Position numbers and translations under genes: made by a program. Shown here piece after piece: positions 31,742 through 41,979 of a stretch of 64,000 nucleotides of DNA (its first letter is position 1; each line of letters starts with the position of its first letter). This stretch comes from Acanthosepion esculentum (Eukaryota > Mollusca > Cephalopoda > Sepiida > Sepiidae): the NCBI GenBank assembly GCA_964036315.1, contig OZ038479.1:56001246-56065245 (forward strand). Direction: 5' to 3'. The notes beneath the pieces are model-generated. The model did not search any database, was not told the origin of the DNA, and saw nothing but the letters and a program-made list of their open reading frames with translations.

Positions 31742-32306
31742 CTAAATATGATATCTTCTTGCAGTCAAAACTACATTTGTCGCAGTTTCGATATTTGACA
31801 ATGGAATAGAGTCCGAACATATCTGGTGATTTACCCCTATTTTGTAATCACCGCAAATCCTTAAATCTCCGTCGGGTTTCTTTATCGCTACTATTGGTGA
31901 CGCCCAATTGCTACCACCTTGAGTCACTCTTTCTAGTATGCCTTGTTGTATCATTTTGTTTAACTTGGCCACCACCAAAGGTAGGATATGAATTGGAACT
32001 TTTCTCGACTCTATATATTTGGGGTGATAATTCTCTTTTAGTCGAATACTTACTTTATAGCCTTTTAACACTCCAATTTCATTTTCTTGTGCTTCCATGG
32101 AATTGATTAATTTTGGCGTATCCACTTTTAACACATCAACTCCTAGTAATCCGTGATCTTTTTCGCATTCTACCACAGTATTGGGAATTATTTCAAAATG
32201 CGTATCCGTTTCAAAATTGCCTTGAAATGTACCCATACATAGTTGTTTTAGAGTTGTTCCATCAAATTGCTTCAGTTGGATATTGCTTTTTTTAATTTAG
32301 GCCAAC
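31742..32306 (-). pseudogene. Gypsy-2 protease end and RT fingers, palm deleted
   Basis: A 164-codon frame (32236-31742) has the protease tail HGLLGVDVLKVDTPKLINSM and the RT fingers: KVPIHILPLVVAKLNKMI, ILERVTQGGSNWASPIVAI and KKPDGDLRICGDYK. These precede the palm. Instead of the expected FSKLD and catalytic YxDD boxes, the frame ends at LTARRYHI and continues in the next frame at the connection region. The deletion removes the polymerase active site, so this copy cannot reverse transcribe. Upstream the frame is cut by the solo LTR at 32311-32836. Confidence 0.85.
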
Positions 32307-32310
32307 TCAA

Positions 32311-32836
32311 TGTAGAGGACGGGCGGGTGAATATGAGGATGAAAATCTCTGGGCTAAGACTTCCTGCTGGCCGGTCCCGCTACATAGGAATGTTGGACCT
32401 TGATGGAGTCCAAAGAAGATAAAGAAACAAACAAGACCGATATATATGTATGCAAACAAATATATATTAATAACAAATAGATTAATACACGAATTACAAA
32501 TACATTGAAGACATGAATAAAATGTTACAGTGTCTGTATGGAAAGTTGTGTGTGTGTTGAGTTTCCGTACGGATGTGTATTTTGTTTTTAGCGTGTTCCC
32601 AGAATATGGGAAACGCTGGTTGTATGAGAATTCACATATTGGTGTAAGTGGAAAAGAGAAAGTTTTATACCTCGCCTCACGCACGAGGTTTCGGCCCGCG
32701 GCCTAAGTCGAGATGGTTTCTCGCACGTGCGCGTAAGCAGAGAAAATAGAAAGAGAGAAGGGTGAACAAGTATTTATACACGTGGGAGAGAGACCCCTGT
32801 TGAAGGGTTAAGAAATGAGGAGGAGATAACCCGATA
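32311..32836 (-). mobile_element. Solo LTR, family L1, in Gypsy-2 protease
   Basis: Minus strand start TATCGGGTTATCTCC, TATAAATA near 32775, end GTCCTCTACA. The host reading is MQVDTGSEVTL before and the protease tail after. Four-base flanks are TCAA (left) and CCAA (right), an imperfect target duplication. It resembles 29697-30230 and 22456-22920. Confidence 0.85.
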
Positions 32837-33315
32837 CCAATTTGACCCCAAAAGTTTTTGGTGTCAGCGTGACTTCACTGCCTGTATCGACTTGCATGTT
32901 AAATATTTGGCCATTTATCTTTATTTTTTCTCTCCTTCTTTGCATATTCACTGTAAATATTTCAGCCATTTCTTTGGAGGGGGGGGTGGTATTTTTTGTA
33001 TTCTTTCTATTTTCTTTTCGTATTTGCATACGTTCTGAAAATGGTCTCATTTCTTTGAGCATACTTTTCCTAACGCAGGACATTTGTACTTCTTGTCTCT
33101 CTCGTGATTTTTTCCCACAGTATCTACATATAATTATAGACTTGGTTGTGCTCATCCTGTATGCCTCAAATTTTTCTTTTGGTTGATTAAATTCCTTAAT
33201 CAACTCTAACTGTTGTAAAAATTCGATGCTAGCCTCCAAACCCATGTTACAATTTTGTAAAGCTTCCAGTATTTTTCATTTGTGGTTCTGGTCTTGCAAA
33301 CCTTTGTAGGGGAAC
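32837..33315 (-). pseudogene. Gypsy-2 gag C-terminus and protease start
   Basis: The frame 33245-32808 reads GLEASIEFLQQLELIKEFNQ, a degraded zinc knuckle (CRYCGKK, later SCVRK) and then the protease active site FNMQVDTGSEVTL. Gag binds genomic RNA through the knuckle; the protease cleaves Gag-Pol. The knuckle lacks a clear His. Downstream codons of the 145-codon frame (VSGYLLLIS) already belong to the inserted LTR. Upstream the sequence continues to the insertion at 33322-34043. Confidence 0.8.
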
Positions 33316-33321
33316 GAGCCC

Positions 33322-34043
33322 TGTGTGAGATGGCGTGTGTAATGGTGTAACCATGTTTGTTGCGTGTTGAAGGGCTGTTCCCCACAATTATTTATTTTTG
33401 TTAGGAAAGGTGTGGGAATCATTAGCAATGGTGAAATACCAAAAGAAACATAGATTTAAAAACATAACAATTGAATTTATTAAGCATTGAAATTACATGC
33501 ATGCGAACTGAAAAGTGAGACTGAGTTGTGTCCCTTTGATTAGGAAATTATTTGTACCTAGACTCATAACGAAAGAGTTGATTATTAAAATGCACTTTAG
33601 AAGATTGAGTATGTTTTGTGTATTATGCAAGTTGGGTGAATGATGCTAGAATTATACTTGCATGAATTGTTGCAAAGTTCTTTAACGTCTGACTGCGTTA
33701 GTCAAGACGGGTGTTCTTTGAGAGTCACATTTTGGCAGTGGTGTTGAGTGACGAAGAGAAGTTAGGTTCGAGAGTCTGCGTCGAAACAGGATTCTAGAGA
33801 GAATCACACGTGTTGGGTTTTTTTTATATCATGTTCTATCACGTGACAGGCTCCGAATTGAGTTGGCGCCTAAATTGATCGTGCGCGTGGGAGTGATCTG
33901 ATTGGTCGATACTGACCAATCAGGAAGCTAGATTGACGGTGATTAACCAATGAATGCCTGTTGATTATTTGTAAGTATGATGTTGGTAATAATGCAACAG
34001 GAAGAGTGCATTTCCTAGCAGAGGGTAAACTGGTTGTCGTGGA
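33322..34043. mobile_element. LTR-like insertion in Gypsy-2 gag
   Basis: CGAGCC (33315-33320) and CGAGTCC (34044-34050) flank it, and gag resumes across the gap. It contains ATCACGTGACAGGCTCC (about 33838) and the double CCAAT motif at 33898-33923; a minus-strand AATAAATTC lies near 33478. A related block with GGCTCCAG and TTGACCAATTAG occurs at 61640-62200. No coding sequence; likely a solo LTR. Confidence 0.68.
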
Positions 34044-34050
34044 CGAGTCC

Positions 34051-34704
34051 ACACCTTCAATTATTCTGAGAAGAATTAATTCATCTTCTGTGGTCATTTC
34101 TCGGGTTCCCAACTTTTCAAACTCACAGTACTTAACACATTCTTTTAATCTATGTAAGTACTGTACAGTATAATGGACTCATTTCGTGCTTGTCTCTCTA
34201 AAAACTTAGTTCTTTCAGTAACGACCAATCTTTTCTTTGGTTTTATGTTCTTTTTTATAACTTTGACAACTTCTTCAAATGTCATTTCTTCTAATTCACT
34301 CAGGTAACACATTGTCGAAAATTTCTTCACCGCTTCAGACCCAGTAGCAGTAGCAAGAAATAAATCCGTTATCTTGTTTTCTCCTCCTTCAGTTTTGGTA
34401 TCTCAAATTTTTTTAATGTTGCAAATGCCGCAAACGTTCTGATCCATGCCTCTATGTGTTCGGGATCTTCCAGCGCATTCAAGAATCCTATCGGCAACGC
34501 CATTGTTATGTTGTCTATTTCTCTGTGAGTAGTATCAATCGTAGCACAGTCCTCCATGTTACATTTAGCAAACGGGTTCACTGATGATTGCCCTTTGTTT
34601 ACCCTCTGCTCTCTATTTATCTTGTCATTCTCATTTGCATATGATGCTACAAGCATAAAGTTTATAATCAGGGTGTTTTTGAAATGCATAAAAAATATTG
34701 ACAA
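34051..34704 (-). pseudogene. Gypsy-2 gag N-terminal part and leader
   Basis: Frame 34704-34369 carries the leader-like SYANENDKINREQRVN followed by MALPIGFLNALEDPEHIEAW, a plausible Gag beginning at the internal Met near 34503. A second frame (34330-34145) continues with CYLSELEEMTFEEVVKVI and RTKFLERQ, and a third reads QYLHRLKECVKYCEFEKLG then MTTEDELILLRIIEG, reaching the insertion at 34043. This is the capsid-like part of a Gypsy Gag. Frameshifts near 34350 and 34160 break it. Confidence 0.75.
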
Positions 34705-35613
34705 ATTGTTTATTTCTATCTTGTATCGTTTTTAAAATTTAAAAACAGTAGAAGCACAAACATTTTCTGAAATTTTCGCTTCTCTCATTCAACTTTTCTG
34801 GTATCTTGAATATACAGTACGTGGGTATGCTTAATAATATTATGGAAATTAAGAAATCCCTTGATACTTTATTTGAACCATGGTTGTAATTTCATTAAGT
34901 GCTCCACTGTCAATCCTGCATATGTTCCAAAAATTTATACTTCTAAATAATGTTCGCATATCACTGTTTGGAAACTGAATCACTAGGTGATTTGTCATAT
35001 TGCACTTGTGTTATATTAAGTTTATGGTGGGAAAACAAAGAAGAAACGACAGAGGTTTAAGAAATAAACAAGTGTATTAACATAAAAATACAACAATTGG
35101 TAAATTAGTGTCTCTCATCGAAAGAAGGAGATAAGTGGAATTGTAAAAGTCATCCACAAAATTCTATGGTAGGAGAGGGAGGGTCATTTGTGACTTACTG
35201 CAGCGACGGCCTTTGGCGAATTGTCTTTTTGAAATGGGAGGTTGTGTTCCGATTGTGAATCCAAGCTATTATGACGTCTGACTCAGAAGATGTCCCTTTG
35301 ATGGGCTCTTATGTCCTTTTGTTAAGCTCAGATCGGCTCCAAATTTTATTTTGTTTTGTGGGAATTCTGGATTGTATTTTTCTTTGAGTGCATAAGTAAA
35401 AATGGAAGCTATGTGCGGAGCCTATGAACAGTTGATGGAATTTTAGTTCATTCTTGGGTTTTGGAGTGTTCACATCTATCCAGTGGTAGAAATTAGTGTA
35501 GCAGGTATCAGAAGAAGATTTTGTTTTTGAGAGAATGTAACACTTGGGTCTTTTAATTGTTTTGGCAATCTTGGACCTTTGTGCCGGCAAAAAAAAAATC
35601 CCCCAAAAATGGA
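34705..35613. other. Upstream of Gypsy-2; possible LTR remnants, no gene
   Basis: 35040-35600 is moderately G+C-richer than the surroundings, but I could not define LTR ends or repeats. The 121-codon frame at 35674-35309 has no recognised motif and crosses a poly-G run; it is not supported as a gene. Confidence 0.4.
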
Positions 35614-35830
35614 GTGTCACCCCCCCCCCCCAACAGTTTCTCCATGCAACTGCTTTTATTTTAACTACTTTCACTCCTCAGCAATGTTTATTGTTTAAAA
35701 AGCAATGATTAGAATTTTGATAAAACCTAAACATGATGAAAGTGAATTTATACATGTTTTGTTCTTGATAATAAACACTATTTATTAGATTGTTTATTTA
35801 TGAAATACTTTTTTAAATGACTTAAGCATC
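35614..35830 (+). repeat. M1 element left end, truncated
   Basis: Starts GTGTCAC followed by a C-run, then TTTTATTTTAACTAC, CACTCCTCAGCAATGTTTA, TAAAACCTAAACATGATGAA and TTATTAGATTGTTTATTTA. No matching right end follows. Confidence 0.75.
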
Positions 35831-36892
35831 TATCAATCAGGATGTTGGTTTAAAGGGATTTTATATCTAGATTGGCCATGAGTTTGTTAGCCATATTTGT
35901 TTCCATTAGTTTTCCAACTAGGTTTGCCTAGTTGAAAAAGATTATATGAACACAAAAGGGATACTTTACAAAGCAACACATTAAATACACTGGTTGCTCA
36001 CCAGAATGTGAATGACCCCAATTTTAATTTAAAAAATGCTACTCTAATTAAAAGAGAAAACAAATTTACTAAGAGAAAAAGGTTTAGAAAGTACTTCAAT
36101 CGCTAGATCATCCACAGTAAAATTGCTTTTGAGTTCTTACAACGTTTAAACAACCTCTCCGTTAGGAGGGGGCTGGGTTTATTACCTGGCACCTTAGGTG
36201 TCCACAAAATGATAAGAATTTTCATGGATTTTATGTTATTCTGGGATATTTCTTTTTTTTCTTCTTAGTCCAAATCTATGAATGTGTTTTGCTCATGTTA
36301 AGTCTCCAAAAATACTATATGAAATTTACTATTTTTATCTCTAATGTTGAATGTCTTAAAATTATTCAACTTTTTATGAAGAAAAATCTCAAGTTAATGC
36401 TAAAAATTGTCACACAATACTGTTGATTTATGAAATGATCTCTTATGCACATGTCTCTAATTTGTATTTAGATACACTGCATTTATTTTCAATTTTTCTA
36501 GTTGAATTGAAGCAAATGATCCATTATTGAACATAATAAGGATACCAAAAAAATTGTGTTTTATATGAATATACTACCTTATGAAAAGTGAGATCTAGTC
36601 GAACAGGGGCCTCGTAGATTCAGTGGAGGCACTCAAAACCCTTGCAGAGGCCCTGCATAAAGGCATATAGAATTAAAATATATTCTTAACATAATTGTTG
36701 CACAATATTAAAAATTATTATTTTACAACATAAACAAAACCATTTTCTTAGTCTTCTGTATTTAATTCAATTTGAGAAAATTTTTCTTTACTGTGTGTAG
36801 TAGCATAACTGCTTATGCTTGACGTATGGTAATTTTCTAAGCATAGCTTAGTTGTGGCACAAATCTGGAACTATGAAGCACCCAGTGAGGAT
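35831..36892. other. Intergenic DNA
   Basis: No gene or repeat identified. The insertion site of Gypsy-3 (AGGAT) ends it. Confidence 0.5.
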
Positions 36893-37072
36893 TGTTGTAG
36901 TAGTTAAGTCCCTTGTATAACTCGGAAGTTGAGAAGAGTTATTGCCCTTAGTTAGTTGGTAGGATTTCCTGTAATGGCGTTTCAAAAAAAAAGCATGTGA
37001 TTACTCAGCTCTTGCCTTATCCGTTCATTATCGTAGCCATCCTATCCGATAACCCCCCCCCACAACATAACA
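36893..37072 (+). repeat. Gypsy-3 5' LTR
   Basis: A short LTR of 180 bp. A C-run (37054-37061) precedes the terminal CACAACATAACA. Confidence 0.93.
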
Positions 37073-37261
37073 TGGTGTCAGAAGTGGGATTACAAGGACA
37101 CTCTTATACAAAAATGAAATGAATTGGAAATAATGAATAAGCCGTGATATTTGTTTTTTTTTCTCCTCGAGGATTTAAAAAAAAAGAAAGACGAACACGT
37201 GCGTAGGCACCAAACACTAAGGTAAGATAATTATCTTTATAGCAAAGCAATAAGATTTAGT

Positions 37262-38080
37262 ATGGCAGCTTCATCACAAATACCTCCACCAACAATAGAT
37301 TGGTCCAGCACAAACTTTGCCAAATCAATGGACAGATTTATTCGGCAAGTCAGGCTCCATTTTGAAGGTCCCATGCGTAACGTTGACGACGACGTCAAGC
37401 TTAGATATATTTTGTTATGGGCCGGTGTCGAGGGACAAGAAATAAGTGACACATTTGTTTTTCGGCATGAAGAAGAAAGGACCGTCGAAACATACATTGA
37501 ATACTTTAGACAGTATGCGAACCCAAGGTCGAATTTTCGCGTGGCAAGACACGAACTGCTGCAGTACAGACAAAATTCAGACGAATTGGCACACTCATTT
37601 CTTGAAACGGCTTCGCCAAATAGCCAAACAATGTGAATACAACCAACTGGTGGAAGACACCCTTATAGTCGATCTCTTCATATTCGGCATTTATCTAAAG
37701 TCAGTGCAGAAATCCTTAATTAAGGAAGATAATGATCTGACTATAGCAAAAGCGCTACGCATAGTAGAGACAGAGGAGGTGACTTGCAAGCACGTTGAAG
37801 CTATACGCATCCCAGTAGAAGAGAGCAGTACGCATGCAATTCAGGCTAAGATTAATAAAAAGCCAACACAGTGTGGATATTGTGGCAAAGGACATCCTCG
37901 AGGAGAGTGCCCAGCAAAAGGAAAGTCATGCATGAGATGCACCAAAAAGGGACATTTTGCTAATGTTTGCCGCTCCAAGACGGGAGATAAAAAAAATGCA
38001 AGTAAAAGAGTGACGCAGTTACGGTGGCACAAAGACAGGAGAATCCACACGGCGACACAAAATGAAAGTAATGCTAGTAG
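37262..38080 (+). pseudogene. Gypsy-3 gag, one frameshift
   Basis: ATG at 37262 (MAASSQIPPPTIDWSSTNFA) opens a capsid-like region with RQVRLHFEGPMRNVDDDVK and LLWAGVEGQEISDTF. The frame ends at 37636, but the plus-one frame continues the same protein from about 37595 (RLRQIAKQCEYN, LVEDTLIVDLFIFGI), so a single indel near 37600 breaks it. Two zinc knuckles follow near 37870-37965: CGYCGKGHPRGEC, lacking the usual C-terminal His order, and CMRCTKKGHFANVC, canonical CCHC. Gag forms the particle and binds RNA. The start fits the family: it lies shortly after the primer site with no earlier ATG in frame. Confidence 0.88.
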
Positions 38081-39230
38081 TTCGAGTGAAGATATATATT
38101 TCCACTCCATTCAGCAGTCACCATCAACCGCTATAGAGGCATATGCCAAGTTAAAAATTGGCAACAGACAAGTGCAGATAGACGTCAATGCGAAGGTCGA
38201 TACAGGTGCTATGAGCAACCTTTTGCCCAAGAAAATATATAAAAAACTGCATGGACTACCACTCAAAGCGACGGCAATACGGTTAATTGCTTTCGGCGGA
38301 ACAACAATTGATCAAGAAGGAACCTGTCGGCTAGGGGTAAGATTCCGCAACAGATTTATTAGTGCAACATTCCATGTTGTAAATTCAAAAGGGCCGATAT
38401 TGATAGGACTACAGACATCACGGGAGTTAGGGTTAGTGACCCTAAACTTAGCTGTAAAATCAGTCGCTACTGCTACAGAAAATCATCAGGTACACACAAA
38501 CGATGACCAAGCATCCCAGCAGAATACAAAACCAGTTCCAATACCAAGATCAAGTTGGAAAGGAAATTTAAATGAAAGAAAGAAAATCATTCAGGAATTC
38601 CCTGATGTATTTGATTCTATTGGTTGTCTACCTGGTGAATATACCATTCATGTGGACCCAGAAGTATCACCAGTTGTACACCCACCTCGACGAATCCCGA
38701 TAGCTCTAAAAGAGAAGTTGAAAATGGAATTGGACTCGTTAGTAGCCCAAGGCATAATATCCCCTGTGACAGAACCAACACCATGGGTGAATTCATATGT
38801 TTGTGTAACCAAAACCAATGGTTCGGTCAGACTATGCCTAGACCCTCGTGACTTAAACAAAGCAGTGCGCAGACCACATTACGTCACTCCGACATTTGAG
38901 GACATCACCGCTGAGCTAAATGGCGCAAGATGGTTCACAACCGTTGACATCAAATCTGGATACTGGCACCTAAACCTGGACGAGAATTCAAGAAGACTTA
39001 CGATATTTATAACACCATATGGTAGATACATGTTCAACAGGTTTCCCATGGGAGTAAAATGCGCCCAAGATGAATTTCAAAGAGCCATGAAGAAGAATTT
39101 TGGTGACCTTAGAAACGTCCTTTCTATATGTGATGACATAATCGTATATGGATTCGAAGAAGATGGTAGTGATCATGACGAAGCACTGAGGCAACTAATG
39201 CTTAGGGCAAGAGAAAAAAATGTAAGTTCA
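38081..39230 (+). CDS. Gypsy-3 protease and reverse transcriptase (partial Pol)
   Basis: Within the 37446-39278 frame. Protease active site AKVDTGAMSNLL near 38193, with GPILIGLQTSRELGL as its end. RT follows in order: PPRRIPIALKEKLKMELDSL, GIISPVTEPTPWVNS, VRLCLDPRDLNKAV, WFTTVDIKSGYWHLNLD (first catalytic Asp), RFPMGVKCAQDEFQRAM and the catalytic box ICDDIIVYG near 39129, with both aspartates kept. The polymerase fold is thus complete through the palm. At about 39220 the thumb and connection are deleted and joined to RNase H, with a one-base frame change in an A-run. It would be cytoplasmic, in the particle. Activity is unlikely without the missing part. Confidence 0.88.
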
Positions 39231-39541
39231 ACTCAGACCCAGAAACACGATACTCAAACATCGAGAGGGAAATGTTAGCCATCGTTTTTGGCTTGGAGAG
39301 ATTTCACCATTATGTGTGGGGTCACAAAATAACCATCCACACAGATCATAAGCCATTAGAATCGATAGCGCTAAAGAACCTATCACGAGCACCTCCAAGA
39401 CTTGCGAGAATGCTACTGAAAGTGGAAGGATATGACTTCATTGTGAAATATACCCCAGGAAAAACAGTACCAATTGCAGACTGCCTATCACGAGTATCAC
39501 CTAGACCTAGCAAGGAATTGACCTCAATGTCCACAGTATGA
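39228..39541 (+). pseudogene. Gypsy-3 RNase H, N-terminus deleted
   Basis: In the frame opening upstream of 39272: YSNIEREMLAIVFGLERF (catalytic Glu) and ITIHTDHKPLESI (Asp), then FIVKYTPGKTVPIADCLSR. The first strand with its catalytic Asp is gone with the deletion at about 39225. The frame stops at TGA 39539-39541 and overlaps the integrase frame (ATG 39538) by four bases, so Pol is no longer continuous. Confidence 0.85.
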
Positions 39542-40943
39542 TGACCTACTTTAATGTTTCACCAACCAGAATGGAGACCATCCGAGTTGAGACGTTGCAA
39601 GACCCATTACTAAAAGAACTTGTGAATATGGTCATGTCCGGATGGCCTACCAATCGAGCTGACTGCCCAAGCTATCTCTTACTGTTGTGGAACTTTAGAG
39701 ATGAGATTGGGGTTCAAGATGGTATTTTGCTTAAGAGCAACAAAATCATAATACCAGCCTCCCTGCAAAGAGTTATATTGGAAGAACTCCATGCATCACA
39801 CCAAGCAGTTGAGAAAACCAGATTAAGAGCTCGGTCAGTTTTATACTGGGTAGGGATGAATAAAGACACTGAGGATATAGTGCTTAATTGTCACACCTGC
39901 CAAAAGTATCAGGCAAGTATCCCTGCCGAATCGATACACCAGCATGAGACCCCTACTTACCCTTGGCAATACGTCAGCACAGATTTATTCTCAATGGCTG
40001 GGAGGGAATATCTGCTTGTAGCGGACCAGTACAGCCGAAGTCCATTCATACGACGCCTCCACCCCACCACATCAGCATCCGTCATCAAAAATATAAAGGC
40101 AATATTTGAGGAACGAGGTGTACCGGAAATTCTATACTCGGACAATGGTCCACAGTTCACGAGCAAGGAATTTAAGGTCTTTTCCAGATCGTACCACTTC
40201 CTACACAAGCCATCGTCTCCACATTACCCGAAATCTAACGGATTTGCCGAGAGGATGGTCGGAATATGCAAGAGAATACTACTGAAGGCACAAGAAACTG
40301 GACAAGACAGTTATCTAGCGATGATGGCATACAGAGCCACACCAATGTCTGCGAACATCAACTCTCCAGCAGAATTGCTCAGTGGCCGACAAATACGGAC
40401 ACCACTAGTATCCAAGCAGCAACTCGGCGATGAGCAGACAAGAACAGCATTACAGCAGTACAAGGAGAGATCAAAGAACTGTTATGACAAGCAGCATAAC
40501 AGACAACACCCACCTCTACATGCGGGGTAGAGAGTCTATGACCAGCATGAGAAAACAAAGCTATGGGAGCCCGGAATCATTCAGCGTTCTGCTGCGGCAC
40601 CGAGATCCTACATAGTTGAGTCTAAAAGTGGTAACATCTGCCGAAGGAATAGGCAATTCATCAGACCAGCTCAATACTTGAAGATAGATCTGATCAACCA
40701 CACACATCTGAAGAAATTGCATCACAAAGGGAACTGCACATCAGCAATGTCCCAACACCACACACACTTCAGAACAGGTCATCACCAGACCTTAGCCAGA
40801 GGAGGAGGTCTGAAGGCCAGGCATCACCTACACGGATAAAGCAGCCGACCACTGTATCACACACCAGTGGATCCTGTAGATCTACCCCCGAGCCAAGAAG
40901 ATCCCGAATATGTATAAAGGCCCCACAGAGACTAGATCTATAA
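39538..40943 (+). pseudogene. Gypsy-3 integrase, one premature stop
   Basis: The frame 39538-40530 has the zinc-binding domain (HASHQAVEKTRLRAR, then CHTCQKYQ), first catalytic Asp in YVSTDLFSMAGREYLLVAD (near 39976), second in LYSDNGPQFTSKEF (near 40135) and Glu in YPKSNGFAERMV (near 40231), the DD35E layout. It stops at TAG 40528-40530, yet the same frame continues with VYDQHEKTKLWEPGII and an arginine- and serine-rich tail ending at TAA 40941-40943. The TAG therefore looks like a single nonsense change inside the C-terminal domain. Integrase would insert the cDNA. All three catalytic residues are intact; only the C-terminal domain is lost. Confidence 0.9.
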
Positions 40944-41052
40944 AGCTCCCCACGCTCTTAGACAAACAGACACTATATTCTCCCATTAACAAGGAAACAT
41001 TTTTTTTTTGTTAAGTATTTAGATGAGTTCACTCTCAGTTGAAGAAGGGAGA

Positions 41053-41233
41053 TGTTGTAGTAGTTAAGTCCCTTGTATAACTCGGAAGTTGAGAAGAGTT
41101 ATTGCCCTTAGTTAATTGGTGAATTTCCTGTAATGGCGTTTCAAAAATAACGCATGTGATTACTCAGCTCTCGCCTTATCTGTTCATTATCGTAGCCATC
41201 CTAGCCGATACCCCCCCCCCCCACAACATAACA
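41053..41233 (+). repeat. Gypsy-3 3' LTR
   Basis: Same ends as the 5' LTR; its C-run (41209-41222) is longer. Confidence 0.93.
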
Positions 41234-41979
41234 AGGATCAGACTCACTATATTCCTACCTCTTGACCTGTGAACATGTTGACAGTAGAGAATATACCAGG
41301 CTGTGTTCAAATGTGTATTTCAGGATCTTTTAAGCGTAAGTCAGTAAAAAACAGTTTTAATTTCTATTAACAATCAATTCTTAAATTTTCTAATTTTTTA
41401 AAAACATATCGGTTTATTTGCAGATTAGGACCCACACTCAGTTTGCATTAAAAAATTCCCGAATACTTACATTTAGGTGTAAATGTACATGCTTCATTCT
41501 AAAATGACGTGATAAATTTGATAAAATCTACCATTTTGGAGTTATCGACAGTAAAAGTTTGGATCCATTCATGTTGTTGGCAGCAGCCATTACTGGCGAT
41601 GTTTGCATACATTTGCTGCAGAAAGCTAAGCACGGAAGAATATAGTTAACGGTCTTCTTTTTTTTTTTACTGATCTTACTTGTCTCAATTACTACGCAAG
41701 AGAACTATATTACATGCGCAATAATCAAGACAAGTGAATATTCCACTGCAAATGTATGCAAATAACGCCAGTAAATGCTGCTACGACGTGAATGAATAAA
41801 ATTAACCAACACATCTTGATTTTTAAGAGAATTTTAAAATGTACTTTTTCTCTCGTCATTTTTCAATTAAAATGGCCGATCGTTGCTGATAGCTATTATG
41901 ATCGTTCAAATAAAAACATTATTTTCCTTAAAAAAGGACACTTAAAATAAAATTAAAATATTTTAAAAAACACGTTTTA
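41234..41979. other. Intergenic DNA
   Basis: No gene or recognised repeat. Confidence 0.5.

Larger units (their letters stand above)
28430..34704 (-). mobile_element. Gypsy-type LTR retrotransposon relic 2, with nested insertions
   Basis: Minus strand order: gag (34704-34051), gag end and protease (33315-32837), protease end and RT (32306-31742), RNase H (31741-30863), integrase (29485-28430). Three insertions split it: 33322-34043 in gag, 32311-32836 in protease, and 29493-30855 between RNase H and integrase, the last carrying a further LTR (29697-30230). Its own LTRs were not identified. RT has lost the catalytic palm. Confidence 0.85.
36893..41233 (+). mobile_element. Gypsy-type LTR retrotransposon 3, nearly complete
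   Basis: LTRs 36893-37072 and 41053-41233 begin TGTTGTAGTAG and end CACAACATAACA. AGGAT flanks both sides (36888-36892, 41234-41238), a perfect 5-bp target duplication. The primer-site region is TGGTGTCAGAAGTGGG (37073-37088); the polypurine tract is GAAGAAGGGAGA just before 41053. By hand count the LTRs differ at eight or nine sites. Interior codes for gag, protease, RT, RNase H and integrase with one internal deletion, frameshifts and one nonsense codon. Higher G+C than the surroundings marks a more recent arrival. Confidence 0.95.

Noticed and set aside
35309..35674. 121-codon minus-strand frame
   Set aside because: No recognised motif, and it runs across a homopolymer next to a transposon end.
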